64,000 nucleotides of DNA from Bacteroidota bacterium (GCA_023437225.1 JAEZGS010000010.1:124001-188000), one strand, 5' to 3'. Counted from the stretch's first letter, positions 1-10,128 are shown. Notes: a model not told the origin generated them from the sequence alone. Numbers and translations are program-made.

Positions 1-1285
1 GTTCAAGCATACTCAATTGCACAGGGCGCAAATTTCCCGGCTCAATGTTTCGCGCCATGTTGGTGCTGTCTGTAACATGCGGAAGCCAGCTTTTGACGGC
101 AGATAAAATAGTGTCTGCTATCGGATCATCCAGCCGGTAGCTTTGGTATTGAAATTGTCTTTCGCCCCTGAATCCGGGCATTCTTTTATTAATAGCGGAG
201 AACTCTGTAACCAACGTTTCGTTCAGGGGCAGCCAATAGCCACTTTGATAATGAAATTTCTTTGTGTAATGAAGCTGGTCGAGGAAATTCACCTGGGACT
301 TTGCATCCAGTAGCAATGTCACCGATGCCAGTGCATACGTACTATCGATCACCAGGCACTCGCCATTGAACGCATTGCGATTGTTGTTCTTAGCTTTAAA
401 TAGCAGTCGTATTGCCCGCCGACCTTCGATCGACGTTGTATCGGCAATCTGATAGCTATAGTGTGCATCGGCATTTGAGGCGAATGGACCAACAAAGTCC
501 CGTGAAAGAATTTCTATCTTATCATTATATACATCAATCTTAGCCGACACTTGTTCCAGCAATTGCTTGAACGAGCGATTGCTGATGCCGTGATCGTTTA
601 CAACATGCATCTTCTCAAAAAGGCGGAAAGGTTTTGACCGGACATACAGAGTAGAAAACTGTTCGGTAAAAAATACCGGCAGGTAGCCATGACCTTCCGA
701 GCTGTCCACCGTGACGTACAATTGCTCCCTTACACGGTAAATATCTTTCTTAAACAACCAGAGTGGATTGAAGATGTTGATGCGGTCCAGTCGGACATTA
801 CGCAGGTCAATGCGTGTTTTTGAATATTGGACGCAGCTAAGATTATTGAGACTGCTTAAGTCGTTTTGCGACTTACTTGCAACGATCTTTTTCCAAAAGG
901 ACAAAGACCTGTCATTGCGATTTCGCCTGGAAATAAGTACAGGATTGAGATCCATGTAAGACAGATCAGCGATGATTTCGATTGTATTCATCGACGGATC
1001 CATGTAATAACGAGCGGCATGAAAACCCACTGAAGAAATGATTAGTGTATCAGATGGCCAGGATCTGCCTGACCAGCGGACAGTTCCTGAGGAGTCAGAT
1101 ACCGCCCCGGTTGTGGTATTCATGAACATGACCGACGCAGCGGGAACGGGACCTCCGGTATGTGCGTCGCGAACTATTACTGATAAGTGCTTTTGGGCGT
1201 TTAATGCCGGCATCATGCAAATGCTGATAGATAACATTATCAGGAGCCGCAATGGCAACACGTGTATGTTAGGCTGGGGGTGCAT
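1..1285 (-). CDS. DUF5686-type outer-membrane-associated protein with CarboxypepD_reg-like domain (partial)
   Basis: I translated this by hand on the minus strand from an ATG at 1285. It stays open to the window edge, so about 428 codons are visible and the C-terminus is missing. A signal peptide (about residues 1-30, ending near NAQ) is followed by a carboxypeptidase-regulatory-like beta-sandwich (about 32-115) with the usual turn 'GGPVPAASV' and 'SSVGFHA'. The rest looks like the DUF5686 family of Bacteroidota, which is cell-envelope associated and of unknown biochemical function. An in-frame stop lies about eight codons upstream of the ATG, which supports this start. The gene is divergent from the ROK regulator. 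The domain order fits the family well; the exact family name is my recognition only. Confidence 0.75.
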   Translation of the reverse strand, partial: MHPQPNIHVLPLRLLIMLSISICMMPALNAQKHLSVIVRDAHTGGPVPAASVMFMNTTTGAVSDSSGTVRWSGRSWPSDTLIISSVGFHAARYYMDPSMNTIEIIADLSYMDLNPVLISRRNRNDRSLSFWKKIVASKSQNDLSSLNNLSCVQYSKTRIDLRNVRLDRINIFNPLWLFKKDIYRVREQLYVTVDSSEGHGYLPVFFTEQFSTLYVRSKPFRLFEKMHVVNDHGISNRSFKQLLEQVSAKIDVYNDKIEILSRDFVGPFASNADAHYSYQIADTTSIEGRRAIRLLFKAKNNNRNAFNGECLVIDSTYALASVTLLLDAKSQVNFLDQLHYTKKFHYQSGYWLPLNETLVTEFSAINKRMPGFRGERQFQYQSYRLDDPIADTILSAVKSWLPHVTDSTNMARNIEPGNLRPVQLSMLE

Positions 1286-1597
1286 GAACAGGGGCGCTAA
1301 AATATCTCATTAAAATGTGTCTTGTTCTGATCGATGCAAGTTCTTTAAATATTTGTCGCTGAATTAAAGGTGTTTAAGTGCGTCCTCTAAGTGAAAGCCC
1401 TTAGAAAATTTTAGATGCAAGAGGTTAAGAAGCCACCAAAAGATGTTTGCCAATGTTAAATTCTTCCAAACAATTGATAATATTGGAGCATTAAAAGAAG
1501 AATTTTATTTTAAACTTTATCCCGCATTTAGAAAACGAACAGAATCTTTTTCAAAATATTATAAAGTTCAGTTCAATTAGCCTCAAATCCCTAACGC
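1286..1597. other. AT-rich divergent intergenic region without a gene
   Basis: About 310 bases separate the minus-strand DUF5686 gene from the plus-strand ROK regulator. I see no credible coding frame, RNA gene or strong hairpin. It is AT-rich, especially at 1490-1570, and presumably carries the promoters of both genes. I could not fix a clear TTTG/TAnnTTTG promoter pair here. Confidence 0.5.
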
Positions 1598-2809
1598 TTG
1601 GACAAGCATACTGCATATAAAAGGAATATTCTCAAGCACCTGTACTTCTCGGGTATTTTATCCTGCAACGAGTTAAGTGTGCTTACCGAGAAGAGTATTC
1701 CACTGACTGCCCGAATACTGGGCGAGTTGATTTCGGAGGGTGCGGTAGTGGAAAGCGGTTATGCCCAATCCACTGGCGGCCGCCGACCGCAAATGTATGC
1801 TCTGCTGCCAGATCGAATGTATGTGGTTGCCGTGGCAGGAGATCAATTGGTTACCAGGATAGCGCTCCTGGATATGCAAAACAACCAGGTTGGTGAAGAG
1901 TTGAAAGTGGATCTGCCTTTAGCGAATAATATAAACGCCTTACAGCAACTCGCCGGTTTCATCGACCAGCATATTCATATGTCGGGCGTACCAAAGGATA
2001 AGATACTTGGTGTTGGAATCGGTTTGCCGGGCTTTGTTGATGTCATCAAAGGCATCAACCATACTTATTTGAAGACGGAGAGGGGAAGTATCGTTACAAA
2101 TCTTGAAGCAGCGATCGGGTTGCCGGTACTGATTGATAACGATTCCAGCCTGATAGCCCTTGCTGAATTAAAGCTTGGTGCAGCACGCAACCGGCAGAAC
2201 GCTATGGTGATAAATATCAGCTGGGGAGTTGGTTTGGGAATGATCATCAATCAACAGTTGTTCCGTGGAAATAACGGATTTGCCGGCGAGTTCAGTCATA
2301 TCCCGATCTTTTCAAACAACAAGATGTGTGGTTGTGGAAAGATGGGTTGTCTTGAAACGGAATCTTCACTGCTTGTAATTGCGCAAAAAGCTTACGAAGG
2401 CTTACAGCAGGGGAAGATATCCCTGCTTAAACAAATCGAACTGGGCAGGGTTGAAGAAACGATCAATGCATTGATGCACGCTGCGGCACAAGGCGACAAT
2501 TTCACCATCGAACTATTTTCAAAAGCTGCATATAATATCGGCAGGGGCGTGGCGATTCTCATACACCTGATGAATCCGGAGCTTGTGATCCTCAGCGGAC
2601 GCGGTGCGCAAGCGGGCAAATTGTGGTTAGCTCCGATACAACAAGCGATCAATGAGCATTGCATTCCGAAGATCGCAGAGAATACAGAAGTAAAAATTTC
2701 ATCAATGGCACACCAGGCAGAATTGCTTGGCGCTGCCGCATTGGTGATGGAGAATCTCGATAAACTTGATTTCAGTGAAAGTCATCTTGCAATACAGGAT
2801 GTTGCATGA
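1598..2809 (+). CDS. ROK family transcriptional regulator
   Basis: 403 residues. The N-terminal part (about 1-65) looks like a winged-helix DNA-binding domain with the NagC/XylR/Mlc-type 'GGRRPQMYAL' turn. A ROK sugar-binding domain follows, with 'GVGIGLPGFVDV', 'DNDSSLIALAE' and the zinc signature CGCGKMGCLE near residue 245. The helix-turn-helix makes it a repressor rather than a glucokinase. The start is unusual: a stop codon sits two codons upstream of a TTG, and the first in-frame ATG lies about 65 codons in, beyond the DNA-binding domain, so TTG at 1598 is the best start. It lies 59 bases before susC on the same strand and is the natural candidate regulator of that transporter pair. The ligand is not visible; GlcNAc is a guess from the GH20/nagB genes 15 kb away. 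Confidence 0.88.
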   Translation: MDKHTAYKRNILKHLYFSGILSCNELSVLTEKSIPLTARILGELISEGAVVESGYAQSTGGRRPQMYALLPDRMYVVAVAGDQLVTRIALLDMQNNQVGEELKVDLPLANNINALQQLAGFIDQHIHMSGVPKDKILGVGIGLPGFVDVIKGINHTYLKTERGSIVTNLEAAIGLPVLIDNDSSLIALAELKLGAARNRQNAMVINISWGVGLGMIINQQLFRGNNGFAGEFSHIPIFSNNKMCGCGKMGCLETESSLLVIAQKAYEGLQQGKISLLKQIELGRVEETINALMHAAAQGDNFTIELFSKAAYNIGRGVAILIHLMNPELVILSGRGAQAGKLWLAPIQQAINEHCIPKIAENTEVKISSMAHQAELLGAAALVMENLDKLDFSESHLAIQDVA

Positions 2810-2868
2810 TGACATTATAAATTTTTATGTCCTTGGGTAGAATTTTTAATTATAAATCAAATCTGCAA

Positions 2869-5800
2869 ATGAAAAGAATCACAAAATTCTTGCTAACGAT
2901 GCTTTGCTGTACGCTGCTGGGTACAGTACTGTTTGCGCAAGAGCGAAAAACTGTTTCCGGTGTTGTTTCCAACAGCAGTGGAAAAGCCTTGGAGAGTGCC
3001 ACCATCCGGGAAAAGGGCACTAATAATTTCTCTGCCTCTGATGAGAATGGAAAGTTCACTATCACCATTGCGCCAAACGCAACTCTGGTTGTGAGCTATG
3101 CTGGTTTTGCAGATGCTGAGATCAGAACAGGAAGTGCTGCTACTTACAATGTAACATTGAAAGAAACACAGGAAGCACTTGAAACTGTAGTTGTAACTGC
3201 GATGGGTATCAAAAAAGACCAACGCAAATTAGGTTATGCTACTTCCGTTGTTAAATCGAAAGAGATCATTAAAACATCGCCCACAAACTTTGGTTCTGCA
3301 TTGTATGGTAAGGCTCCTGGCGTTACGATCAATACACAACCAGGTGGAGCTACATCAGCAGTGAGCGTTCAAATCCGTGGTATCAGTTCTTTGAACAACC
3401 AGGGTGAGCCGCTTCTTGTTGTTGATGGTGTAATTATCCGCAATGGTGGAGCAAACAACGAAGGTTTCTGGGGTGGAAACCAAAGAGTGAACGGTAATGG
3501 TTTGCTCGATATCAACCCTGAGAACATTGAAACCATCAATATCCTGAAAGGTGCTGCGGCATCTGCGTTGTATGGTTCCGATGCGAACTTCGGTGTGATC
3601 GTTATCACTACAAAAAATGGTAAAGGTTACAACAGGGGTATTGGCGTTGATGTAAACCTTTCTGCAAACGTTGAAACCGTAGCAGTTGCTCCGGATCTTC
3701 AGACAACTTACGGACCTGGTTACGACAGAGGTACCAACGTCGCTGCGTTTGGTTCGGATGATGAAGGTTGGATCCATTTGAATGTTGACGGACGTGACGT
3801 GGTTCGCCCGATCTTCCGTGCTTATGGAAACTTCGGTCCTAAAGTAGACGGTCGTGAAGTTTACTGGTGGGATGGACAAATGCGTCCTTACTCAGCACAA
3901 AAGAACAACTGGAAATCATTCTACCGCACAGGACATTCAAGTGTTGCTAACGTTGCTATCAATAACGCAACTGAAAAAATGAATTACAGATTCTCTTATA
4001 CCCGTAACGATTATAAGGGAATTCAAATTGGTGGTAAGCAGGAGAAGAATACCTTCAACCTGAACTCTAGCTACAAGATCCTTCCGAAACTGACGTTGGA
4101 TGTTGTTGCAAACTACACCAATGAAAAAGTACACAACAGGCCAAGGCAGATTTCTTACCTGACCACTAACTATGGTGGTATGGTGAGCCCTGTTGACCGC
4201 ATGGATGTTTACTTTGATAAATATCAGACTTCGAAAGGTTACAAGTGGGTTGACTGGAATTCAAACCTCGATCTGGAAGAAAGACTTAAGTACAATATTC
4301 GTGCGAAAGACTTCCTCGATTTTCTTTGGAACCAGTTGGCAAACTCATATGATGAAACAACCAACAGGTTGATGTCATCAGTGACTTTGAACTATAACAT
4401 CGTGAAAGGACTTAATCTTCGTGGACGTTTTGGTAATGACTTTACCAACTATTTCCTTGAAGAGAAGAGCCGCAGCACACAGCCACTTTCATTCGGTGCA
4501 ACCGGATATTATGGAATGGCTCAAAACAGGTTTGCATATACTTATGGTGATGTGCTTCTTACTTATGATCGTAAGCTCACACAGGATCTGAACATTACAG
4601 CTTCTGTAGGTTACCAGGCGAGAAAAGAAGATTATCGTTACACAAGTGCAGGTACAAGAGATGGTCTTACAACAGAAAACTGGTTCAGCCTTAATGCATC
4701 AAAAACTACTCCTACATCAGGTTCTGCAAGAACTGAGAGAATGGTGAAAGATGGTTTGTTTGGTATCGTAGGTGTTGACTATAAAAACTTCCTGTTTGTA
4801 GAAGGAACTATTCGTCGCGAAAGATCTTCAACACTTTCTCCTGACAACAACACCTTCTATTATCCAGGTGTGAGTGCAGCTTTTGAACTGAGCAATGCCA
4901 TAGACCTACCTGCAGCAGTTTCTTACAGCAAGATCCGTACTGCATATGGTATCGTTGGTAACCCTCCGCCCATGTACTTCTCTAACGTGTTGTACAATGC
5001 AGGTAACGTACAGGGTTCTCCGATCCTTACCCCTCCAACATCAGGTTATGGTAACAACGAGTTGAGGAACGAACAGAAAACCAACATTGAAATTGGTTGG
5101 GAAAACAGGTTCTTCGGAAATAATCTCGGATTTGATATCACTTATTACAACGATAAGATCACTGACCAGATCATGATGCTCAGCATTCCAGGATCTACAG
5201 GTGCAAGCAGTGTTGCAGTGAACGTAGGTGACATGAGAAACTATGGTGTTGAATTGTCACTGTATGGTACACCGTGGAAAACCCAGGATTGGTCATGGGA
5301 AAGCCGTGTGAACCTTTCTTTCAACCGCAACAAAGTGTTGACATTGATGGAAGGTTTGGATCAGCTCGATCATGCAAACCTTGATAACGGTTCTTTATTC
5401 GTGAGAACTAAGCCAGGTGAAGCTGCTGGTAACATTTATTACTATGCAAGAAAGACCGATGCAAAAGGTCGCTACATCATCAATGGCGATGGTTTCTATG
5501 ACATCAATTTCGATAGTCTTGTTAGTGGTGGAAACATCCAGCCGAAAATGACTGGTGGATTTATCAACACCATCAATTACAAGAATTTCAGCCTGAACTT
5601 TCTTGTTGACTTCCGCTTTGGTGGAAAAGCAATCTCTACAGCTTTGTTGTATGGAACAGGTACTGGTGCTTATACCAATTCAATGTTCGGACGGGATGCA
5701 GAGAATGGCGGACTTGCTTACTATGTGGACGGAAACGGCAAATATGTAAAGGCTGCTGCTGGTGCAACTGCTGGTCCTAATGGTGAGAAGATATATCATG

Positions 5801-6183
5801 ACGGTGTTGTTCTAGGTGGCGTAACTGCAGGTGGTTCTGAAAATACAACAATCATTGATGCTCCTAACTATTACCTGACAACATATGCATGGGGTGCACA
5901 AAATGGTAGCTTGTACGAAAAAGCTGTATACGACAATCATTACATCAAGATGAGAGAAGTTGCTTTGTCATATACTATTCCAACAAGACTTACATCTAAA
6001 TTGAAGATGCAGAATCTGACTGTTTCAGTATTCGGAAGGAACCTGTTCTATTTCTATAAAACACTTCCTTATCTCGATCCTGAAGAAGGTGTTGGTACAA
6101 ACTGGGTGAGCAGAAGTACAACTGCAGGTGCAGGTACAGCAGCTGCCCGTTCAATGGGAGCAAGTCTCAGATTGACGTTCTAA
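2869..6183 (+). CDS. SusC/RagA family TonB-linked outer-membrane transporter
   Basis: 1104 residues from the ATG at 2869. An in-frame ATG at 2827 would add 14 residues ahead of a clear signal peptide (ending TVLFAQ), so I prefer 2869. After the signal come a CarboxypepD_reg-like domain (about 20-100), a TonB-box-like stretch 'ETVVVTAMG', a plug domain with 'VQIRGISSLNNQGEPLLVVDG', then a long beta-barrel ending in the aromatic C-terminus 'LRLTF' used for outer-membrane insertion. SusC proteins import oligomers (glycans, sometimes peptides) with a SusD lipoprotein lid. The susD partner follows after 30 bases. No glycosidase is in this operon, so the substrate cannot be read from context. Confidence 0.96.
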   Translation: MKRITKFLLTMLCCTLLGTVLFAQERKTVSGVVSNSSGKALESATIREKGTNNFSASDENGKFTITIAPNATLVVSYAGFADAEIRTGSAATYNVTLKETQEALETVVVTAMGIKKDQRKLGYATSVVKSKEIIKTSPTNFGSALYGKAPGVTINTQPGGATSAVSVQIRGISSLNNQGEPLLVVDGVIIRNGGANNEGFWGGNQRVNGNGLLDINPENIETINILKGAAASALYGSDANFGVIVITTKNGKGYNRGIGVDVNLSANVETVAVAPDLQTTYGPGYDRGTNVAAFGSDDEGWIHLNVDGRDVVRPIFRAYGNFGPKVDGREVYWWDGQMRPYSAQKNNWKSFYRTGHSSVANVAINNATEKMNYRFSYTRNDYKGIQIGGKQEKNTFNLNSSYKILPKLTLDVVANYTNEKVHNRPRQISYLTTNYGGMVSPVDRMDVYFDKYQTSKGYKWVDWNSNLDLEERLKYNIRAKDFLDFLWNQLANSYDETTNRLMSSVTLNYNIVKGLNLRGRFGNDFTNYFLEEKSRSTQPLSFGATGYYGMAQNRFAYTYGDVLLTYDRKLTQDLNITASVGYQARKEDYRYTSAGTRDGLTTENWFSLNASKTTPTSGSARTERMVKDGLFGIVGVDYKNFLFVEGTIRRERSSTLSPDNNTFYYPGVSAAFELSNAIDLPAAVSYSKIRTAYGIVGNPPPMYFSNVLYNAGNVQGSPILTPPTSGYGNNELRNEQKTNIEIGWENRFFGNNLGFDITYYNDKITDQIMMLSIPGSTGASSVAVNVGDMRNYGVELSLYGTPWKTQDWSWESRVNLSFNRNKVLTLMEGLDQLDHANLDNGSLFVRTKPGEAAGNIYYYARKTDAKGRYIINGDGFYDINFDSLVSGGNIQPKMTGGFINTINYKNFSLNFLVDFRFGGKAISTALLYGTGTGAYTNSMFGRDAENGGLAYYVDGNGKYVKAAAGATAGPNGEKIYHDGVVLGGVTAGGSENTTIIDAPNYYLTTYAWGAQNGSLYEKAVYDNHYIKMREVALSYTIPTRLTSKLKMQNLTVSVFGRNLFYFYKTLPYLDPEEGVGTNWVSRSTTAGAGTAAARSMGASLRLTF

Positions 6184-6213
6184 TAAACTGCATAACGATC
6201 TAAAAAGAAAACA

Positions 6214-7767
6214 ATGAAAAGGTTTATAAAAAATATCTCGCTCTACGGTCTGCTTGCAGTAACGCTTGGGACAGGCTGTAAGAAAGCGGACTTCGACGAA
6301 AACTATCTCAATCCCGAAAAGGCGGTAACTGCTGACGTGCCTCGCTTATTTGCAGGTATGCTGAAAAATGATGTAGTAATGCCTAAGTACTGGAACCTCT
6401 TTACATTCCACGTTCCTACACTTGGTACATATAGCCAGACTGCAGGATACGGAAACGGAAAAGGTATCTACGAGCAGCCGATCAGTTATAACACCAATCG
6501 CTGGGATAATTTCTATACCACGGTGATGGCTCGTTATCGCGAGATCGAGAAATACTACAATGCTTTGTCTCCGGAAGAAAAAGTAGGTTACCAGTTGTTC
6601 CTGGAAACTTCCCGCATATTCCTGTACGACCAGGCTACACAAATGGTTGACCTCTTTGGTGACATTCCGTTCACCGAGGCTGGAAGCCTTAATGCTGAAG
6701 GAAAGATTGTTCTTCCTGCCTACACAAAAGGCGAAGATGTATATGGCGAAGCGCTGACTGAACTGCAGAGAATTTCGGATTATCTCGCTTCTACAACTTT
6801 TTCAGATTTTTATCTGAACCAGTTGAAAGCATATGATTTCATGAACCAGGGCGATATCACCAAATGGAGACAGTATTGTAACTCCCTGTTGCTTCGTCTT
6901 GCAATGCGTGTGTCATACCAGAATGAAAATGCTGCGAAAGCAATCGCACAGAAACTTCTGAATGATCCTGCAAAATATCCGATGGTTACAACTGCAGCAG
7001 GTAGCATTCGCATCGAAGCTAACGGACCTTCAAGCAACCTCATTCCGGAAGATCGCAATGAGATCCGTAATGGTTATCTTGCTAATCCATACGCTCCTGG
7101 TAAAATGGTAAACGACATCATGGTTCCTGCGAATGACCCACGTCTTGACGTGTACTTCACTAAGAACGCTGATGGAGAATACAAGGGTATTTACAATACA
7201 CTGACAGATGCGGAAGTTACACAGGGTGTGACAGATGGTGACTTCAGTCGTATTGACTCCACAACTTTCCAGGAAAACTATATGCTGCCAGGTTTGATCA
7301 TTTTGGCAGACGAGGTTTTCTTCCTCAAAGCTGAAGCGTTCGAAAGATGGGGCGGTGGTGATGCGAAAGCTGCTTACGAGCAGGGAATCCGCGAATCAAT
7401 TGCCTTCTGGTATTCGATCAATGCAAAGAGCCCTTACACTGTTAAGGAAACTGCTCCAACTGCACAGGAGATCACTGATTATCTCGCACATCCGCTTGTT
7501 GCCTATGGCACTGATAATTTAAATAAGATCGCTACACAAAAGTGGATCGGATTCAATATCAGCCAGGCTAACCAGGCATGGGCAGAATTGAGGAGAACGA
7601 AGATGCCGGCATTGACATTCACTGTTGATAATGCATCTCCAATCGCTCCGAATGTTGCTACCAGGATCATGTATCCTACAGTAGAAAGAACACTCAATAC
7701 GAAGAACTTTACCACGGTACAATCGAAAGATACGTACACAACAAAGATCTTCTGGGATGTTCGTTAA
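6214..7767 (+). CDS. SusD/RagB family outer-membrane lipoprotein
   Basis: 517 residues. A lipoprotein signal ends in LGTGC-KK, with the lipidated Cys near residue 22, so the protein is anchored to the outer membrane. The helical, TPR-like body resembles the SusD-like_2 group ('LYDQATQMVDLFGDIPFTEA', then 'LADEVFFLKAEAF' near residue 365), which caps the SusC barrel and captures the ligand. It follows susC by 30 bases in the same transcription unit and is closed by a strong hairpin terminator at about 7799. It is more distant from the starch-type SusD, as is common for SusD-like_2 members; the ligand is unknown. Confidence 0.93.
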   Translation: MKRFIKNISLYGLLAVTLGTGCKKADFDENYLNPEKAVTADVPRLFAGMLKNDVVMPKYWNLFTFHVPTLGTYSQTAGYGNGKGIYEQPISYNTNRWDNFYTTVMARYREIEKYYNALSPEEKVGYQLFLETSRIFLYDQATQMVDLFGDIPFTEAGSLNAEGKIVLPAYTKGEDVYGEALTELQRISDYLASTTFSDFYLNQLKAYDFMNQGDITKWRQYCNSLLLRLAMRVSYQNENAAKAIAQKLLNDPAKYPMVTTAAGSIRIEANGPSSNLIPEDRNEIRNGYLANPYAPGKMVNDIMVPANDPRLDVYFTKNADGEYKGIYNTLTDAEVTQGVTDGDFSRIDSTTFQENYMLPGLIILADEVFFLKAEAFERWGGGDAKAAYEQGIRESIAFWYSINAKSPYTVKETAPTAQEITDYLAHPLVAYGTDNLNKIATQKWIGFNISQANQAWAELRRTKMPALTFTVDNASPIAPNVATRIMYPTVERTLNTKNFTTVQSKDTYTTKIFWDVR

Positions 7768-7796
7768 TTAGTCTCAGTGTTGTTTAAAGATAAACG

Positions 7797-7826
7797 GAGA
7801 CCTGCAGAAATGCAGGTCTTTGTTAT
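7797..7826 (+). terminator. Intrinsic terminator after susD
   Basis: Stem GACCTGCA / TGCAGGTC (7799-7806 with 7811-7818) with a GAAA loop, followed by TTTGTTATTT. It lies about 30 bases after the susD stop codon. Confidence 0.85.
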
Positions 7827-7842
7827 TTGTGCAAGTATGAGA

Positions 7843-7870
7843 TGAAAAAAAGCCCCGGTATCCGGGGCTT
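7843..7870 (-). terminator. Intrinsic terminator after the prolyl oligopeptidase gene
   Basis: Nine-base-pair stem AAGCCCCGG / CCGGGGCTT (7850-7858 with 7862-7870) and a three-base loop. On the minus strand it is followed by a run of T (complement of 7845-7850). It sits 20 bases beyond the stop codon of the minus-strand peptidase and faces the susD terminator. Confidence 0.85.
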
Positions 7871-7889
7871 TAAAAATGTATACACTTAC

Positions 7890-10031
7890 TTAAAACGCTT
7901 TCTTCCCGCTTGAGAATTTCGGCGTTGCTTTCATGTTATAGAAAATAAACGAATAAATATCGGCAGTTGTTTCCAAAGCCTTTTTCAAATTGCTTGCACC
8001 ATGCCCTGAGTTTACATCGATACGAATGAGTACGGGGTTTGAGCCTTTATGCTTGTCCTGCAGTGTTGCCGCATACTTGAAAGAATGCGCAGGCACAACA
8101 CGATCATCATGGTCAGCCGTTGTAATCATCGTTGCAGGATAATTTTGGCCTTCACGAATATTATGAATGGGCGAGTAAGCAAACAGGTTTTTAAAAGCTT
8201 CGGCGCTGTCGCTGCTTCCATATTCTGCAATCCAGTTCCAACCTATAGTGAATTTGTGAAAGCGCAGCATATCCATCACACCAACCTGTGGTATCGCAAC
8301 CTTGAACAGTTCTGGCCTTTGATTAATGACTGCTCCTACAAGAGTTCCGCCATTGGACCCTCCCATGATGGCCAGGTGGTTACGGGATGTATAATTTTTG
8401 TTGATAAGGTATTCGCCTGCAGCAATGAAGTCGTCAAATACATTCTGTTTATTCAGCAGCATGCCCGCTTCGTGCCATTTTTCACCATATTCACTTCCAC
8501 CTCGCAGATTTACATGCGCATAAATACCTCCCTGCTCCAGCCACGCGATGCGCGACGGCGAAAAGTTTGGAGGCATGCTTATGTTAAAGCCTCCGTAACC
8601 ATACATCAGAGTGGGATTCTGTCCATTCAATCTGATTCCCTTCTTGTAAACAATAAACATGGGGATCTTCGTCTTGTCCTTACTTTCAAAAAACAACTGC
8701 TCAATAACATAATCTTCTGCATTAAACTTCACCTCTGGTTTGCGAAACACCGTACTGGTGTTGGTGGAAATATCATACTTATAAATTGTGGGAGGAAAAG
8801 TGAAGGAAGAGAATGTATAAAAGACAAAATTGTCCTCTTTCTTACCGTCAAACCCCGAAGCAGTTCCAAGTGCAGGCAATTTTACCTCTCCTTCTGATTT
8901 TCCATCCAGAGAATACATGTGGACGCGACTGCTAACATCTTTCATATAAGTAACAAATAACTTCTTTCCTGCGGTGGAGACGGAAGAAATGTTTTCTTCT
9001 TTTTCTGCGATGATCGTTTTCCAATTTGAGGGGTCCGTATTTTGAGGGTCGATCTCAACCACTTTTTGATTTTTTGCACCGTCATTGGTCAGCACCAGGA
9101 ACTTTCCGTTGTTTTCATCAATGATGGAATAAGTGTAATCGCCAATCTCTTTGATGAGTGGCTTGAATTTTCTGTCACCTTCCTTGCTGTCATAATAATA
9201 AAGTGAGTTTCCATTCTTTCCTTTACCGCGATCGCTGCTTATGAGAAAAACATACCGTTCATCTTCGCTTGTTCCTACCATATTAAAGCGCTGCGGATTG
9301 GCAGGGTCTTCATAAACAAGTATATCCTGATCCTGGGAAGTGCCCACCTTATGATAATAGACCTGGTGGTTTTCATTCTTGGTTGATAGTTCTTTTCCAG
9401 ATTCTGTCGCAGGATAACGGCTGTAAAAAAAGCCATCACCCTGCCATTCGGCACCAGATACTTTCACCCATGCAAGTGAATCACCTGTGTACTTAAGTGT
9501 CTTCATGTCCATAACGAAGTAAGTACGCCAATCGCTTCCCCCTGCTGATTTACCTACAACTGCATACCGACCATCATCGGATAAAGAAAACGTTGCAAGT
9601 CCGGTTGTGCCACCCTCCGAAAATTTATTGGGATCAATAACCAGTTCTGGTTTTCCATTAAGACCTTTTTGCCGATACAGGACACTTTGGTTTTGAAGAC
9701 CATCGTTTTTATAGAAATAGAAGTACTCATTATTTCGAAATGGAGAACTGTATTTAGGGTAATTAATAAGTTCTTCCAGTCGCTTGAGCCATTGGGCGCG
9801 ATAGGGTATTTTAGCAAGGTAATTGAACGTTACTTTATTTTGTTCCGTGACCCAGTTCCTGGTTTCTTCGCTGCGATCATCTTCTAACCAACGGTACGGA
9901 TCCGGTACCATCGTGCCATGATAATTTGTTAGCGTATCAACTTTTCGAGTAACGGGGTATTTGATCTCGCTGTATTGAGCGAGCGTAACTAACGGCGCGA
10001 GCAAAGCTGCGCCAATCAACGATCTTTTCAT
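7890..10031 (-). CDS. Prolyl oligopeptidase family serine peptidase (S9A)
   Basis: 713 residues from the ATG at 10031; a TTG at 10055 in frame would only add eight residues before the signal peptide (ending VTLAQ). The N-terminal part carries 'TRKVDTLTNYHGTMVPDPYRWLEDD', here split as family hallmark 'VPDPYRWLED', then a beta-propeller (about 70-420). A C-terminal alpha/beta hydrolase holds the triad: Ser near 559 in GGSNGG, Asp near 642 in TADHDDRV, His near 677 in SGHGASN. Such enzymes cut short peptides after proline in the periplasm. It has its own terminator and lies downstream of the ccsBA gene across an octamer repeat array. Length is typical of the family. Confidence 0.95.
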   Translation of the reverse strand: MKRSLIGAALLAPLVTLAQYSEIKYPVTRKVDTLTNYHGTMVPDPYRWLEDDRSEETRNWVTEQNKVTFNYLAKIPYRAQWLKRLEELINYPKYSSPFRNNEYFYFYKNDGLQNQSVLYRQKGLNGKPELVIDPNKFSEGGTTGLATFSLSDDGRYAVVGKSAGGSDWRTYFVMDMKTLKYTGDSLAWVKVSGAEWQGDGFFYSRYPATESGKELSTKNENHQVYYHKVGTSQDQDILVYEDPANPQRFNMVGTSEDERYVFLISSDRGKGKNGNSLYYYDSKEGDRKFKPLIKEIGDYTYSIIDENNGKFLVLTNDGAKNQKVVEIDPQNTDPSNWKTIIAEKEENISSVSTAGKKLFVTYMKDVSSRVHMYSLDGKSEGEVKLPALGTASGFDGKKEDNFVFYTFSSFTFPPTIYKYDISTNTSTVFRKPEVKFNAEDYVIEQLFFESKDKTKIPMFIVYKKGIRLNGQNPTLMYGYGGFNISMPPNFSPSRIAWLEQGGIYAHVNLRGGSEYGEKWHEAGMLLNKQNVFDDFIAAGEYLINKNYTSRNHLAIMGGSNGGTLVGAVINQRPELFKVAIPQVGVMDMLRFHKFTIGWNWIAEYGSSDSAEAFKNLFAYSPIHNIREGQNYPATMITTADHDDRVVPAHSFKYAATLQDKHKGSNPVLIRIDVNSGHGASNLKKALETTADIYSFIFYNMKATPKFSSGKKAF

Positions 10032-10064
10032 GTGTTGTCTTTTGTAAGGTCTCAATTTAGGAGG

Positions 10065-10128
10065 AAAATCGGAGAAACTGAGAACCGGAGAAACTGAGAA
10101 CCGGAGAAACGGAAAACCGGAGAATCAG
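10065..10128. repeat. Array of eight degenerate octamers (AGAAACTG / AGAACCGG type)
   Basis: Eight consecutive 8-base units from AAAATCGG at 10065 to AGAATCAG at 10128, alternating AGAAACTG and AGAACCGG in the middle. They occupy much of the gap between the ccsBA stop codon (10166) and the start of the peptidase gene (10031). No open frame crosses it. It belongs with the other 7/8-base arrays of this window. Confidence 0.8.

Noticed and set aside
3355..3879. Long minus-strand open frame inside susC (174 codons)
   Set aside because: It lies fully antisense to a clear SusC gene, has no recognisable domain and no start context.
8049..8897. Plus-strand open frame of 282 codons inside the prolyl oligopeptidase
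   Set aside because: Antisense shadow of a peptidase with an intact triad; Cys/His-rich nonsense composition and no family pattern.
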